A stretch of DNA of 64,000 nucleotides from Oscheius dolichura (Eukaryota; Nematoda; Chromadorea; Rhabditida; Rhabditidae), in assembly GCA_932521035.1 (NCBI GenBank), contig OW051495.1, forward strand, positions 8,556,001-8,620,000, written 5' to 3'. The notes beneath the pieces are model-generated. The model made no database searches and was not told the DNA's origin. It saw only the letters and a program-made list of their open reading frames with translations. A program made the translations under genes and the position numbers. Shown in pieces: positions 31,707-43,132 of the stretch (the first letter of the stretch is position 1; each line of letters starts with the position of its first letter).

Positions 31707-34700
31707 ATGGGGATGCTTCACACCCTTGAGCTGGAAAACTTCAAAAGTTACAAAGGGAAGCAGATAATTGGACCTTTCAAAAAATTCACAGCTATTATCG
31801 GTCCCAATGGCTCTGGTTTGTTTTATTATTCTTATTGCTTGTATGCTTTTGTTTTTAGGAAAATCAAATCTTATGGATGCTATCAGTTTTGTACTGGGAG
31901 AAAAAGCGACCAGTCTGCGTGTTAAAAAATTATCTGTAATGCGATTTTTATTGCTTCTGCAACCCTTCTGGTTTAGGATTTAATTCACGGTGCTCCTATA
32001 AATAAGCCTGTTGCTAATAAATGCTCTGTGGCGATGAATTACCAATATGATGATGGAAAAATGAAGACTTTTATGAGATCTGTAAGCAGCGGAGCTTCCG
32101 AATTCAAAGTTGATGGCAGAGTAGATTTTTTTAATGCTTTGTATTCTCATAGCTTATTTTAGGTTGTAACAGTTCAGCAGTATAATCATGAAATGGAATC
32201 CATTCAAATCTTTATTAAAGCTAAGAATTTCTTGGTATATCAAGGAGCTATTGAATCCATTGCCATGAAAAATCCTAAAGAAAGAACTGCTCTCTTCGAA
32301 GAAATTTCAAGGTAGCATTTCATTTTAGCTTTTAATTTTTGTTGTTGCAGATCCTGTGAACTACAGCACGAATATGAAAAGCTGAAAAATGATATGCATA
32401 AGGCAGAAGAAGATGCGCAGCAGAATATGGACAAAAGAAGAGGTATAGCTCAAGAAAAGCGTGCTGCTAAATTGGAAAAAGATGAAGCTGAGAAATATCA
32501 GCAGATTAAAAAGGACTTGGTATTATTTCTTTGCAACTGGTTTAATTGTTGTTTTGTTTAGGCCGATAAGCAAAGTCTTCTTTATCTTTTGGAGATATAT
32601 CATTGTGAAAGAATGGCCAAAGAAGCACAGGAGGAATTAAAAAATAAACGGCTTGAAGTTGGAGAATTAGAAGCAAAAAAGGTATTCGCGGCATTTTATT
32701 TACTGGATTGTTATCGTTCTAGATGGAAACCGACGAGGTTGTAAGCGGGAAGCAAAAGCAGCTAAAGAAACTCCAACGAGAATATCACAAACTAGAGAAA
32801 GAAATTGCCGAGAAGGAGAAAGAAATCGGATTGAAGAGGCCGGCATACGTTACTGCCAAATCAGAAGTAGCACATATCAAAACAAAGCTCGAGACTGCTG
32901 CTAGAACTCTAAATGCTGCCGAGAAAATGGCTGAGAAAAATGATGAGCAGATGAAATCATTAGAAGCTCAAATCAAGTGTGTCGTTTCAGCATTTCTATT
33001 TCCAATCTATTTTTAAGAGAGATCACAAAAAAGAAGAAAGCTTACGAGGCAGAGCAGGATTCTCAGAGTCAAGAGATGTCACTTAATCTTAGTGAAGCTC
33101 AAATTAGCGAGTACATTAAACTCAAAGGAGAAGCCAGTAAGCAAAGTGGAAAGGTTGATATGAAATTGAATTCACTGAAACAGGAGCAGGAAACCAATAA
33201 GAGGTTTGCTATAGGCATTAGATTAATTTTCTTTATTTAGTTCGCTTCTACATGAGCAGAGAAGAATGACAGCATGGCAGGAGAGAATAAAATTGAAGCA
33301 GAGTGAAATCGAGCGTTTAAAGAAGCAAATAGACTATTTGGCCGAGCAATATGATCAGCAAAAACAACTCCTGCAAGACGAGAAGACTTCCTTGGTCGTT
33401 ACGGAAAAACAAGTGAAAGAAAGCAAAGAAGAACTCGAAAAGGTATTTCCATCTATTTTGTTATTTTCATTTCTCTTATTCATAGGTTTCTCTTGAATTT
33501 GTTAAAGTTTCAAAAGAGCTTGCCGATGTCAGCGGTGATAACGCTGAAGGTGAGCGTAATCGCAGAAGAAATGAAGCCATCGACAGTCTCAAGCGCGTCT
33601 TTCCAGACAAGGTTATTTTACCGTTAGTTTTTTTAAAAACTTATTTGGTTTCAGGTTTATGGGCGTCTTCATGACCTTTGTTCGCCTTCACATAAGCGCT
33701 TCCAGTTAGCTGTTACAAAAGTACTTCAAAAACACATGATGAGCATCGTCTGTGATACAGAAGAAACTGCTAGAGAAGCTATTGCTTATCTTAAAGAGCA
33801 GCGTTTCGCTCCCGAGACTTTTCTACCCTCTCAAGGGATTGATGTTCATCCCATCAATGAGAAACTTCGAGAGCTGTCGTACCCAAAAGGTGCAAAACTT
33901 GTCTATGATGTTATACAGGTAGTGCTTTCATTATTACAAACAATGCTCTGCTTTTTCAGTGTAACAGTAATGCTGCTAGAAAAGCTCTACAATTTGCCTG
34001 TGGAAATGCTTTAGTATGTGAGACTGCTGAAGACGCTAAATATCTTGCATACGGACACGCTGGTGATCGGTAAATTCTATTGTTGTTTTTCGTCTAATTC
34101 TAATTATAGGCACAAATCGGTGGCCCTTGACGGTACAATGTACCAGCAAAGTGGAGTAATTTCAGGAGGAGCTGCTGAACTTAAGCAGAAGGCTAAAAAA
34201 TGGGACGAATCCCAGATTCGGTTAGTTTTTGTTATTGAAATATCAGTTTTTTAGCAAACTAAAAGAGGCGAAGGGGCGTATAGAAGAAGATCTCCAGCGT
34301 CTTCGTCGTAATAGAACCAAAGAGCTAGATGTTGATCAAAAAAGGATTCAATTATCGTCTTTGGAAAGCAGAATGAAAAATACACTTCGTGAAAAGGAGC
34401 GCCTCGAAACTGACGCCATAGAGAAAGCTCAAATTGAGCTGGAAACATTGGAGTCAGAGCTTGAAGTTATCCCTGTTAGCTATTATTTGCATTTTCTATA
34501 ATCCAAAATTTAGCCGAGAATTGCTGAAATCGAAGAAAAAATCGCTCAAAAACAGAAGGAAATTGAAGATGAAGCGAAAGAGAGTAATGCGGTGGCTGAT
34601 AAAGTCTTTGCCTCGTTCTGCAAGAAGGTTGGAATTAAAAATATTCGCGAATATGAGGAACGCGAAATGAGGTAGGATAAGGTTTTTATTCGTTCAAGCA

Positions 34701-36386
34701 AATTTTATAGATTCCATCATGAACGCACAGACAAAATTCGTGAATACAATAATGAGCTGGATCGTGTGCGCAATGAAATGGAATATTTGAAGTCTGAAGA
34801 TAAGAATAAGCGAGCCAAACAAGAACAGGAAAAAGTCAAAAGATTGGAAGCGGAATTAGAAAAAAAGACGAAAGAAGAGGCTAAAGCCGATAAGGAATTG
34901 AAAAAATTATTAAAGGAAATGGACGGTTTGAAGGTACGTCTACTTTTGGATTGTAATGGACTCAATTTCAGAACAAAGGTCTTGAGCGAAAAGTAGAGTT
35001 GGAAGCTCTAGAAGTAGAGGTATCAGGAGCAAAGAAAGAAGCTCAAGCAGCTCAACGAGATGTCAACTCTGCCGAAAAAGCCGTTCTCAATCTGGAATCT
35101 CTTGTTCAACGAAAACAAACCGACCGTCACAATCATCTCTATGCTGCTAAAATAAATCAAATTACAATTCCACTAATTGCTGGTAGTTTAGCAGAAGTGG
35201 ATGCTGATGAAGACGATGGTTAGCCCATTCATGTTTTGCTTAGATCATACATTAATTACAGATATGGACGGATCACAAGGAACTAGCACAGTTTTAACTC
35301 AAGAACAGTTGGATCGCGAGCAGAAAATTAAAATCAATTATCGAACGCTTCCAGACGAATTGAAAAATGTACGTAGCTTCGTTAAATTTGATTTTATTGT
35401 GTTTTAGATAGAAGAAGAGGACGATGTCCGCAAACAAGTGAACAAAATACAAAACTCGATCAGCGACACGCAAGCCACCATTTCAAGGCTAAACGCTCCA
35501 AATCTAAAAGCGAATCAACGAATGGAAGAAGTCAAAGAAAAAGAAGCAGAAACAACGGAAGAATTTGAAGCAGCTAGGAAAAAAGTAAGATTGCTTATAT
35601 TTGCTTTCATATTACTTTTCTTTCAGGCTCGTCGTATACGTGCGTTGTTTGAAAAAGTAAAAACTGACAGATACCGAAGATTCCAAGAATGTTTTGAACC
35701 AGTTGCTCAGAAAATTGACGAGATCTACAAGGTACACATTAATTTATTTGATCGTTTACACGTTTATTTGTAGGCTTTCTCACGTAATGCCTCTGCTCAA
35801 GCTTTCTTGGGACCCGACAACATGGAAGAACCTTATCTAGACGGAATTCAATACAATTGTGTTGCTCCTGGAAAACGCTTCCGTCCTATGGATAATTTAT
35901 CTGGTGGAGAGAAGACGGTTGCTGCCTTGGCATTAATATTCGCTATACATGCTCGTAATCCTGCGCCATTCTTTGTTCTAGACGAAATTGATGCTGCTTT
36001 GGATAATACTAATATTGGAAAAGTAAGCTTGTTTATTTATAACTTTTACCATTCTATTCATTCTAGGTAGCTTCATTTATCTGTGAAAATGCCAAAGATC
36101 AGATGCAAATTATTGTTATTTCATTAAAAGAAGAATTTTACAATAAGGTAAGTGCATTGATTTTTTGGTGCAGTTTTGTTTACATTCGTGATCAAATTCG
36201 TCAATCGATTTTCGCTTCGTCAAAAATAACAACATGAACTTTCAGGCCGACTCACTTATCGGTATTTACCCTCATCCTGCCAATTGTACCGTCTCTGGCG
36301 TGCTCTCTTTTGATCTCACTCCATTCCGTCTTACCGGCTTCAACGAGAGCACAAATGATGTGTCGTCAAATGCAACATTAGTTTAG
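31707..36386 (+). CDS. smc-1: Cohesin ATPase SMC1
   Basis: Twenty-three exons with introns of about 35-98 nt sum to 3729 nt, 1242 residues, full length for SMC1. The start [19 protein letters not shown] and Walker [19 protein letters not shown] are diagnostic. [11 protein letters not shown] follows in the ATPase head. Two long coiled coils flank a hinge from about residue 513 ([29 protein letters not shown]). The C-terminal head has the signature [16 protein letters not shown], Walker [16 protein letters not shown] and [24 protein letters not shown]1 pairs with SMC3 and the kleisin to hold sister chromatids and shape chromosomes in the nucleus. It is the probable first gene of an operon with the gene at 36599. 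Confidence 0.97.
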
Positions 36387-36598
36387 ACTTTTGTGAAACC
36401 TCTGTATATTATCTTTTATTAATTCTATTTAAATTTCTAACTACTTTGTTATGAATAGAACGGTTATCCATGATTCTCATGTCCATACACTCATTTATAA
36501 TGAATCTCTTTATTTACAACATGTTATTTTTCTCTGCCAGCCGCTATCTCGAATTTCATACCGCTGTAAAGTGTTTTTGATAAATATTTCTATTTCAG
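36387..36598 (+). promoter_or_regulatory. Intercistronic region of a probable operon
   Basis: 212 nt separate the SMC1 stop from the next ATG. The interval is U-rich in the transcript and ends 'tatttcag' immediately before the ATG, the arrangement of SL2-type trans-splicing in rhabditid operons. Confidence 0.5.
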
Positions 36599-37213
36599 AT
36601 GAGTACTTATTGGTTAAAAAATTTTTGTGGAATCAGACAATCAGATTTTGAGCTGCTCAAAGTTCCCAATGCTGGTGCCGAATTTTGCATTCATGTATCC
36701 CTTAAAACTATGCAGGCATTTTTTTTATTTTGAGTGTTTTCTATGTGGTTTTTAGACAGGAGCTCTTCTAGGATCCGTTCTTGGCCCCCTTTCCGCTATG
36801 CTTTTCAAGGATCAACGAGCTAGCTCCAAAACACTAAGGTTTACATTCATTTGCTACTGTTCTATTGCTTATAATTATTTTATTAATCTATTTTGTATTT
36901 TAGAGAATCTTTTGTAGAAGGGGGTGTTAATGGAGCCCTTGTTGGTGCTGCAATTGGTCCTGTAATTACATACCTCTCTCTGAAAAATATGAATACTATT
37001 CAACTTTACGATAAATGTTATAGACTACGGTAAGCCATGCTTTTTTAGTTTAGAAACACATTTTTCAGTTTTGATAATAACCAGCTGTGGCAAGACCGTT
37101 CAGCCGTCCTTTCTGCTGCTATTGGTTATCTTTCCAGCGGTTCTCTTGGCTTCGTTGTGGGGCTGGATCTTTCTATTGTTCTCAGCAATCTCCTAGGAAG
37201 TGCATGGAAGTAA
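36599..37213 (+). CDS. Tim17/Tim22/Tim23-family protein, NDUFA11-like
   Basis: Four exons (36599-36715, 36756-36838, 36904-37029, 37069-37213), 471 nt, 156 residues. After a soluble start there are Gly/Ala-rich helices TGALLGSVLGPLSAMLF, GVNGALVGAAIGPVITYL, SAAIGYLSSGSLGFVVGL and LSIVLSNLLGSAW. Small-residue helices of this kind mark the Tim17 family; the length and lack of a long N-terminus suit the complex I subunit NDUFA11 better than the translocases. Expected in the mitochondrial inner membrane. Intron 1 as modelled is GC-AG (ATGCAG|gcattt). A GT-AG alternative from 'gtatcc' would delete seven residues. The ATG directly follows an acceptor, so it is probably trans-spliced downstream of SMC1. 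Confidence 0.7.
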
Positions 37214-37377
37214 AACTAGTTGTATTAGTTTTTTTATATATCTTTTCCGGTTAAGAGAATGTGTCTTTTAAAGGCGTTTAGATGGCGTATTTTTTATGTA
37301 CACGTAATAAAAGTCATGGTTTAATTCCCGATCGATGCAAGCTAGGCATCTTTTTCCTTCGTTTCGTTGACGGGTAC

Positions 37378-38376
37378 CTATGAATCGGTTTTGCACTGGC
37401 AGGTTCTTACTTTATACCTCGGAAATATTAGCCGTTTAGATTGGAATGTTTTGCAAGGGGGAAATATCCGTATCGGGGTAAATGCTGGGCGTTCGGGAAG
37501 CTGAAAACATTTTCTATAACTATTTTTACGTTTTTCATACCTTAGGACGAACATCACCGGGTAGAGGATCGAGATGATCATCTTCAATCTCTTCATAAAT
37601 GTGCATATGCATCAATGAAGGTTCTTTCTTTAATATTGACCTAAAATTCAGGATTTCTTCATTAAAATTAGCTTCTTACCTCGGAATAGAGCCTTTTTTC
37701 GGCAGTGCTCGTTGTTTTTTCAGCCGTTCAGGAGAAAAATAGATCTTGCTGCTATCATCAGGTTCTTTTATCAATAGCTTTTTCCTAGTCAGGGTGTTCA
37801 TCGCTTCTTCCATTATTTTTTCTCTAAATTTAGATAGTTTTTTATTAGAATAGCTTACGGTAGTCGTAGTTCTTCTTTTAATTCCAATAGGTCAAATAGA
37901 CCACCAAGGTCGACGTCTTCTTCGACATCGAAAGGAAAGGGAGAATTCACCGGGGTCTAGTACAGAAATTAATTCTAAAAAACGATGAAAAGTTCCTACT
38001 TTTGCATCAATAATAGTCGTAGGTGATCTGGTTACAATTGTACTGGTCTCTTCGAGTTCAGTACTGAATTTCCCACTGCTCTCTTCTGAGAAAGAAGAAG
38101 TACATGGCGAGTTGGGATAATCCCACTGGAGTGGAGACTAGAATTTCTTGGAATATATTGAAAGAGGATAACGTACTGTTTGATAGGAATAAGATGTCAA
38201 GGTTGTGGATGGTCTTAGAATGAATTGAGACCTCGAGATTGGCCGGTCCGACGCTGATGAACAATAACCCGTGGAGTCAGAATCGTATCCTTTACTAAAT
38301 TTACAGAATTTTTAGAGGAGCAGTCAAGAATTGATGACCTATAATGTTTCTTAACAGCGGCTTTCAATTTTTGCAT
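37378..38376 (-). CDS. Soluble protein of 252 residues, unknown family
   Basis: Seven exons: 38376-38339, 38294-38177, 38137-38000, 37956-37859, 37823-37680, 37640-37541 and 37500-37378; 759 nt, all phases agree. It starts MQKLKAAVKKHYR and runs into a Ser/Thr-rich, probably disordered region. Next is an acidic helix-like segment (DLGGLFDLLELKEELRLPEK), then a basic part (RKKLLIKEP, KIYFSPERLKKQRALPKKG, RSILKKEP), an acidic patch (EEIEDDHLDPLPGD) and a Pro-rich end (LPERPAFTPIRIFPPCK). KIYF fits the RVxF docking pattern for protein phosphatase 1, which is only suggestive. There is no signal peptide or membrane segment. It converges with the Tim17-like gene. Confidence 0.65.
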
Positions 38377-39825
38377 AGCATAGGGGAACACCGGGATGGG
38401 GGGAGACGGGACGAGAGAGAGACCAGGAAACGATCGGGACTCTACGTGAGCAGCAGGCGGACGTCGATGAGTGCCGGGAATCAAACAATCGAACCGACAG
38501 ATTGACACCCGACAGCGGAAGCAAAGCCGGTCGTGGACCTGGAACTAGGCATATCGCCTGGGGGAGGGCGGAGGCGAACAGGCACAGACAGGAACAAACA
38601 ACAACATGAACTCAAACAACCGCGCTGGGAGGGGGGTGATTAACAGGATTTTAGATGGCAGATACGGATTTGATACAGCGGGGGCTATTCCATTTTGGGG
38701 GAGGGAGAGGGGTTTCTGGAACTGGAGGTGAGACACAACGCTGGGGAGCTGACCATAGTTTTATTGGCTTATGAGTCATAAGTTATGACTATTCATCCGT
38801 CACTTGCCCAGAAACGTGTTACTGAATCATGGAACCACTTGGTCCAAGATTTCAGGGAGTGTACAGGACCAGCCCGTGGCGAACGCCGCGCAGCTGGTGT
38901 GGGATTTTCAGATCCAGGAGTAGGGTTCTCAATCATTCGTGTCCTGAAAGCCTCGGCCTGTTCCCTAACAAGAGGCGGGGAGCAATGAGAGCTCACCGGT
39001 TTTATATGGCTGGCGACTGAAGCTATCGAGCAAAAATAACTTCGCTAGGATTCCTTTTGAGCCAGGCTCTCAGGGGCCCATCGAATTCAATGTACCGGAT
39101 CAGTCTTCGATGAACCCGATTCGAAGACAGAAGAAGGGTAGGGGGATCTTCAGACTGAAAGGGGTGGGGGAAAGTTGGATCGGGCCTCTTGGACCTAATG
39201 CGTGTTTGAAAGACTACGGAGAGTTGAGTGAGAGTGCTCTCAGGGCTATGGAAGCTGACAAAAATGAAATCCTTGGAGTATTACTTGTGTCAGAGCTGAA
39301 GTTCAAATGTGGCGAGAACCGTTAACTCTGACTGGATTAGAAGAATGTGGCCAACACGAAGGTCAACAATTCGGTTGTTTTTGAAAAGAAAACTCGTCAA
39401 TCGAAAGTGCTTTTATTTTCAATTAAGGAAGAACGACTGAGTCTGGAAGTGGCAGTTCCACTGGTCGCACTCGGGCAACACCAGCATGAACTGGAAAAGT
39501 TTATAAAATAAGATTTGCCGGTTCAGGTAAATTTACCGTTACCCAATCGTCTTGTACACAATTGTGTCTGACTTTCAGATAGAATTCTCTGATAGTGCCC
39601 AGCGGTCTTACGGTACCAGCGTCTACTTTAAACTCCCCTTCATATATTTTAATCCGTTCATCCAGTTTTTTGTCAAGGAGATCGTCCTCCTGTCCATGAC
39701 GTGTTTTCTTCGTCTAGATGAAAATAAAAATCGAAAAAAGAACGTATTGATTGGAAGAATATGAAAGGGACGACGAGGGAGGTTGAACTGTTTTGGGTAG
39801 GACAACTCGTCAGATGAGCGAACAT
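38377..39825. other. Intergenic region with no supported gene
   Basis: Frames of 60-80 codons exist on both strands but lack family features or splice logic. Sequence near 38400-38750 is purine-rich upstream DNA of the minus-strand gene. Confidence 0.4.
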
Positions 39826-40364
39826 TTATTTACCAAATGGGAGGTATTCTAGCTCAAAGACTTGTTTCGGGTAGTGACATCTCCTCAAACCGCAGTCAGG
39901 CAGCTTTTTCTGCTCCTAAAAATAAAAAAATATTACAATGTTTCATCTGTGTGAGTGCATTCAACAGAAGATCTATTCAATTAGGGAAGAATGGAAGCTA
40001 AACTTGCCCATTTCATTTTGCCACCTCCGCAGTTGTGGTCAACTTGAATGAAGAGTTCTCCATTGTAAACATGTCAGTTCATGTATGAGGCTTCGGCTTC
40101 TCCTTCAATCCAGCCTTCACATTTTGTGATGGTTTCGTTCGAGGTTCTGGCAATTTATGTACCACCGCCCGTGGACGACCTGCTACCCTAAATAGAAATA
40201 AAAATCGAAAAGAAAAGAAAATCATATCACCAACAGGGAGACGGTAAAGTGGAACTTGATATCAATTGGGCAGTGAAGCGTAAACGGTACAAACACAAAG
40301 GAGGCTTCCACAGGGACGAGGAGCAGAGCCACGGCAAGGGGAGCAAGGCCCCACGAAGTACCAT
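39826..40364 (-). pseudogene. Decayed transthyretin-like secreted-protein gene
   Basis: Three candidate exons: 40364-40231, 40187-40008 and 39915-39826. A TATA-like element (tataaaaag, about 40397-40405) lies some 35 nt before the ATG. A hydrophobic leader (WGLAPLAVALLLVPVEAS) and VPFTLHCPIDIKF follow, but in a frame one base off the ATG. The second exon has NGELFIQVDHNCGG, matching the TTR-like '..L.I.HNC' motif, yet two in-frame stops precede it. The third exon is clean: KKLPDCGLRRCHYP, then VFELEYLPFGK and a stop overlapping AATAAA. The second intron would be GC-AG with a consensus gcaagt donor. Promoter and ends look intact while the centre is broken. A sequencing error or different splicing is possible. 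Confidence 0.45.
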
Positions 40365-40794
40365 CGTTCGAATGGCTGTCCACGTGGCTTGGGAGTCTTT
40401 TTATATGGGGGAGAAATTTCGTTGTTTCGTTGTGGTCTTGAAAACTAAATTTCCTCGTGACTTTTCTCGACAGCTACAAATGTCCTGTTCCATTTTGACG
40501 GCCCAAAAAGACTAGGAATATTCTGGGGAAAGGGGAAGAAATAGGAGAAAGGTGAGAGAGCCTGGGCAAGCTCTGACCAGCAACCGATGGAGCCAAGATT
40601 CCTTCTTTCTAGTAGTCTCAGTTTTTGTAAAAGTTGGTTAGGAAAATTAACTGGTCATTTCTAAAAGCGAGATTTAAAAAAAAGATAATCCGGATTATCT
40701 TTTGCCTATCTTAATCCTCCCCATAAAAGCGACCCAGCAGCTGCTGCCCGCTCATTGTTCTCTCCGTCTAATTCTCCGGCGGCCGCTATCAGCT

Positions 40795-42497
40795 ATGCCA
40801 CCCAAGATCTTGGACGTCTTCAAGAAGAAGACGAAAGTCGAAGAGCCGAAGAAGAAAGTCACCAAGGACAAGCAGCGCTCGATGCGCTCCAAGCGGGTGA
40901 AGAAGAAGCCGGCAGCGGGATCGGGCAAGCCGTCACAGGAGCAGCCGACCCAGGCGAACAAGCCGGATGCCGGCCAGGCGGATATTCCACCTTCTACGCT
41001 GACCGATCAGAAAGTACCCGACCAGAAGTCCGGCGCCACTAAGGAAGTCGTCAAATGGGTTCACCGCGCACTGGATATGGGTGTCGTCGCCCTCCAGGAG
41101 GAGTACCGCTCCCTGGCCAAATACACCCTGCCCGAGATGACGATGGACGCCTTCCGGACGAACCACGAGGCCGGCAAGAATCGATACCAGGATGTGCCGT
41201 GCCAGGACCAGAATCGTGTCGTGTTGAAGTGGTCCGGCTGTCCCATCGACTACGTCCATGCCAACTACGTGGCCACTCCTCACGCTCCAAAGCGTTTCAT
41301 CTGTACTCAAGGCCCCCTCGACTGCACCATCATGGAATTCTGGACTATGGTCGTCCAGGAGGATTCGAATATCATCGTCATGTTGTGCAACGTCATCGAA
41401 TGCGTACGTCTTTTGCTTTTTTTGACGATTTGCGCCCAATTTCCGCGTAAATTTCGCTTCAAATTCCACCTTTTTCTCCAAATAATAGCAGCCGGTCGTT
41501 GCAGGAGAATGAAGTCTCCGGCTTAAACTTTTACAACTTGTTAAAAACAAGGATTTGACAACGCAACCTTTAAAAATCCATAGCCATTGGATTTCTCTTG
41601 GTTAAAAAATTGCGAGCAGAAGTTCTTTCCGGCTGGCCTCCGGCCCGTCACAAGCGGCCTGATTTCTGATGAGTCCCACAGTGAATGCTTTATTTGTTAA
41701 ATCTTTATAAAAATTGACACAACCATTAAACGATTGAATTTTCAGGGAAAGCTGAAATGCGCCCAGTACTGGCCCGAGAATGAAGGTGACACTCAAAAAG
41801 TGGAGGGCCCGAACTTCGAGATCATCAACAAGGGAACCACTCTGCATCCGGTTGAGCCGACGGTCCGGAAGACCATGCTACTCGTCAAGTACAAGGACGC
41901 GAAGGGCGCCAGCCAGGAGCGCACCATCACCCACTACCAGTGGCTCGGTAAGCTGCCGACTCTACTTTACCTACTATATGGACATATCCAGGCTCATGGG
42001 GAGCCTCTAGACTACCAAAAGGCTTCCTTTTTTGTGGGCTTAATTCCATGTTTTTCAGATTGGCCTGATCGAGGAGTGCCCCCGTGCCGTCTGACGGCCA
42101 TGGAACTGCTGTCCTGTGTCCGCGGCTCCAAGAACCCCATCGTCGTGCATTGTTCGGCTGGAATTGGACGCACGGGTCAGTTTGACTCTCATAACTATCA
42201 AGTATATACCGTGTTCTTCCAGGTACCATTGTGGCCATCGAATACATTATGGAACGTCTGGCCGCGGGACAGGAGTGCGCCGCGATGAACGAGCTGCTCA
42301 AGATGCTCCGCGATCAACGGGCCTACAGCATCCAGAATGACCTGCAATATCTCTACATCCACCGTGTTATGCTGTGCTATTTCCTGGAGAAGCATAAGGC
42401 CAGATATACGACGATATTGGAAGACGGCTACACGGAGAAGTATGCCCAGTTCATTGTGGACTACGACCAGGCCACCGGCGGCAGCAAGCCTCAATAG
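40795..42497 (+). CDS. Non-receptor protein tyrosine phosphatase
   Basis: Four exons (40795-41403, 41746-41947, 42059-42175, 42223-42497), 1203 nt, 400 residues. A Lys-rich, Ala/Gln-containing N-terminus of about 85 residues precedes one PTP domain. The pTyr-recognition loop is KNRYQDVPC. ICTQGPL is followed by EFWTMVVQEDSNIIVML. The WPD loop is DWPDRGVPP (271-279, acid D274). The active site is VHCSAGIGRTG (Cys302, Arg308), and the Q-loop is QNDLQYLYIH. All catalytic residues are present, so it should be active. It lacks signal peptide and membrane helix and is probably cytosolic or nuclear. Expanded single-domain PTPs of this size are common in nematodes, many in the male germline. A TATA-like 'cataaaagcg' lies about 70 nt upstream, and AATAAA follows the stop. 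Confidence 0.93.
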
Positions 42498-42591
42498 GCC
42501 ACAACACAGCTCTCAACTCGCAAAATAAGACAATAAAGGAGCGAGAACAACCACTGTTTTCCTTGAACTTGAACTTTATTTTTTCATTTTT

Positions 42592-43132
42592 TTATTTTTG
42601 TTTACCGTAACCCATAGGCGTCTTCTGGAGTTTTCGATGCGCCTCTTCTTGCTCCATGGCTACTTTTCCAATGTGAATATCGCCCTTCACCGTTTAATGT
42701 TCAAATATTACAATTTTTATGACATGAATCACATATGGCCATGGTTTTTCGGTGACGTATACTGCCGGTGTTCCCGACGCCATAATAGTCCAAGTCAAAA
42801 TCATGATTCCGGAAAACAATTGGGTGACTCAACGGTCGGTGTGGCCAGGGGGCTGTTCTTCGACCAGAAACACCAATCAGATTACCACTGCCAGCTCAGT
42901 ATTTGATGGTGAAACATCTCTTGTTGTTTTCTTTCGTTTCCCACAGGGTTTCTCGAAGAAGAAAAGAACGAGGAAAATAAATTTTTACCATTCGATAGAA
43001 GAGGATGGGGGCTACAAGGGGACACGGCGGCGAACATTCCTGTCACCGTACGGCGCCTCAAAAGGGTGTTTGGAAATCTTTGTCAGGGACTAGAAGCCTT
43101 TCTTTCCTCCTCAAGAAGTCGTTGTACTCCAT
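42592..43132 (-). pseudogene. Unrecognised degenerate locus downstream of the phosphatase
   Basis: On the minus strand an ATG at 43132 opens MEYNDFLRRKERLLVPDK. Its continuation (FEAPYGDRNVRRRV) lies in the next frame. Further on, one frame reads MASGTPAVYVTEKPWPYVIH, then a stop, then GDIHIGKVAMEQEEAHRK to MGYGKQK and TAA at 42592. The amino-acid texture looks protein-like but frames are interrupted and I do not recognise the family. It could instead be a spliced gene whose introns I failed to place. Confidence 0.25.

Noticed and set aside
38785-39020. Overlapping short frames on both strands
   Set aside because: GC-richer patch giving chance frames; no homology, signal peptide or splice sites.
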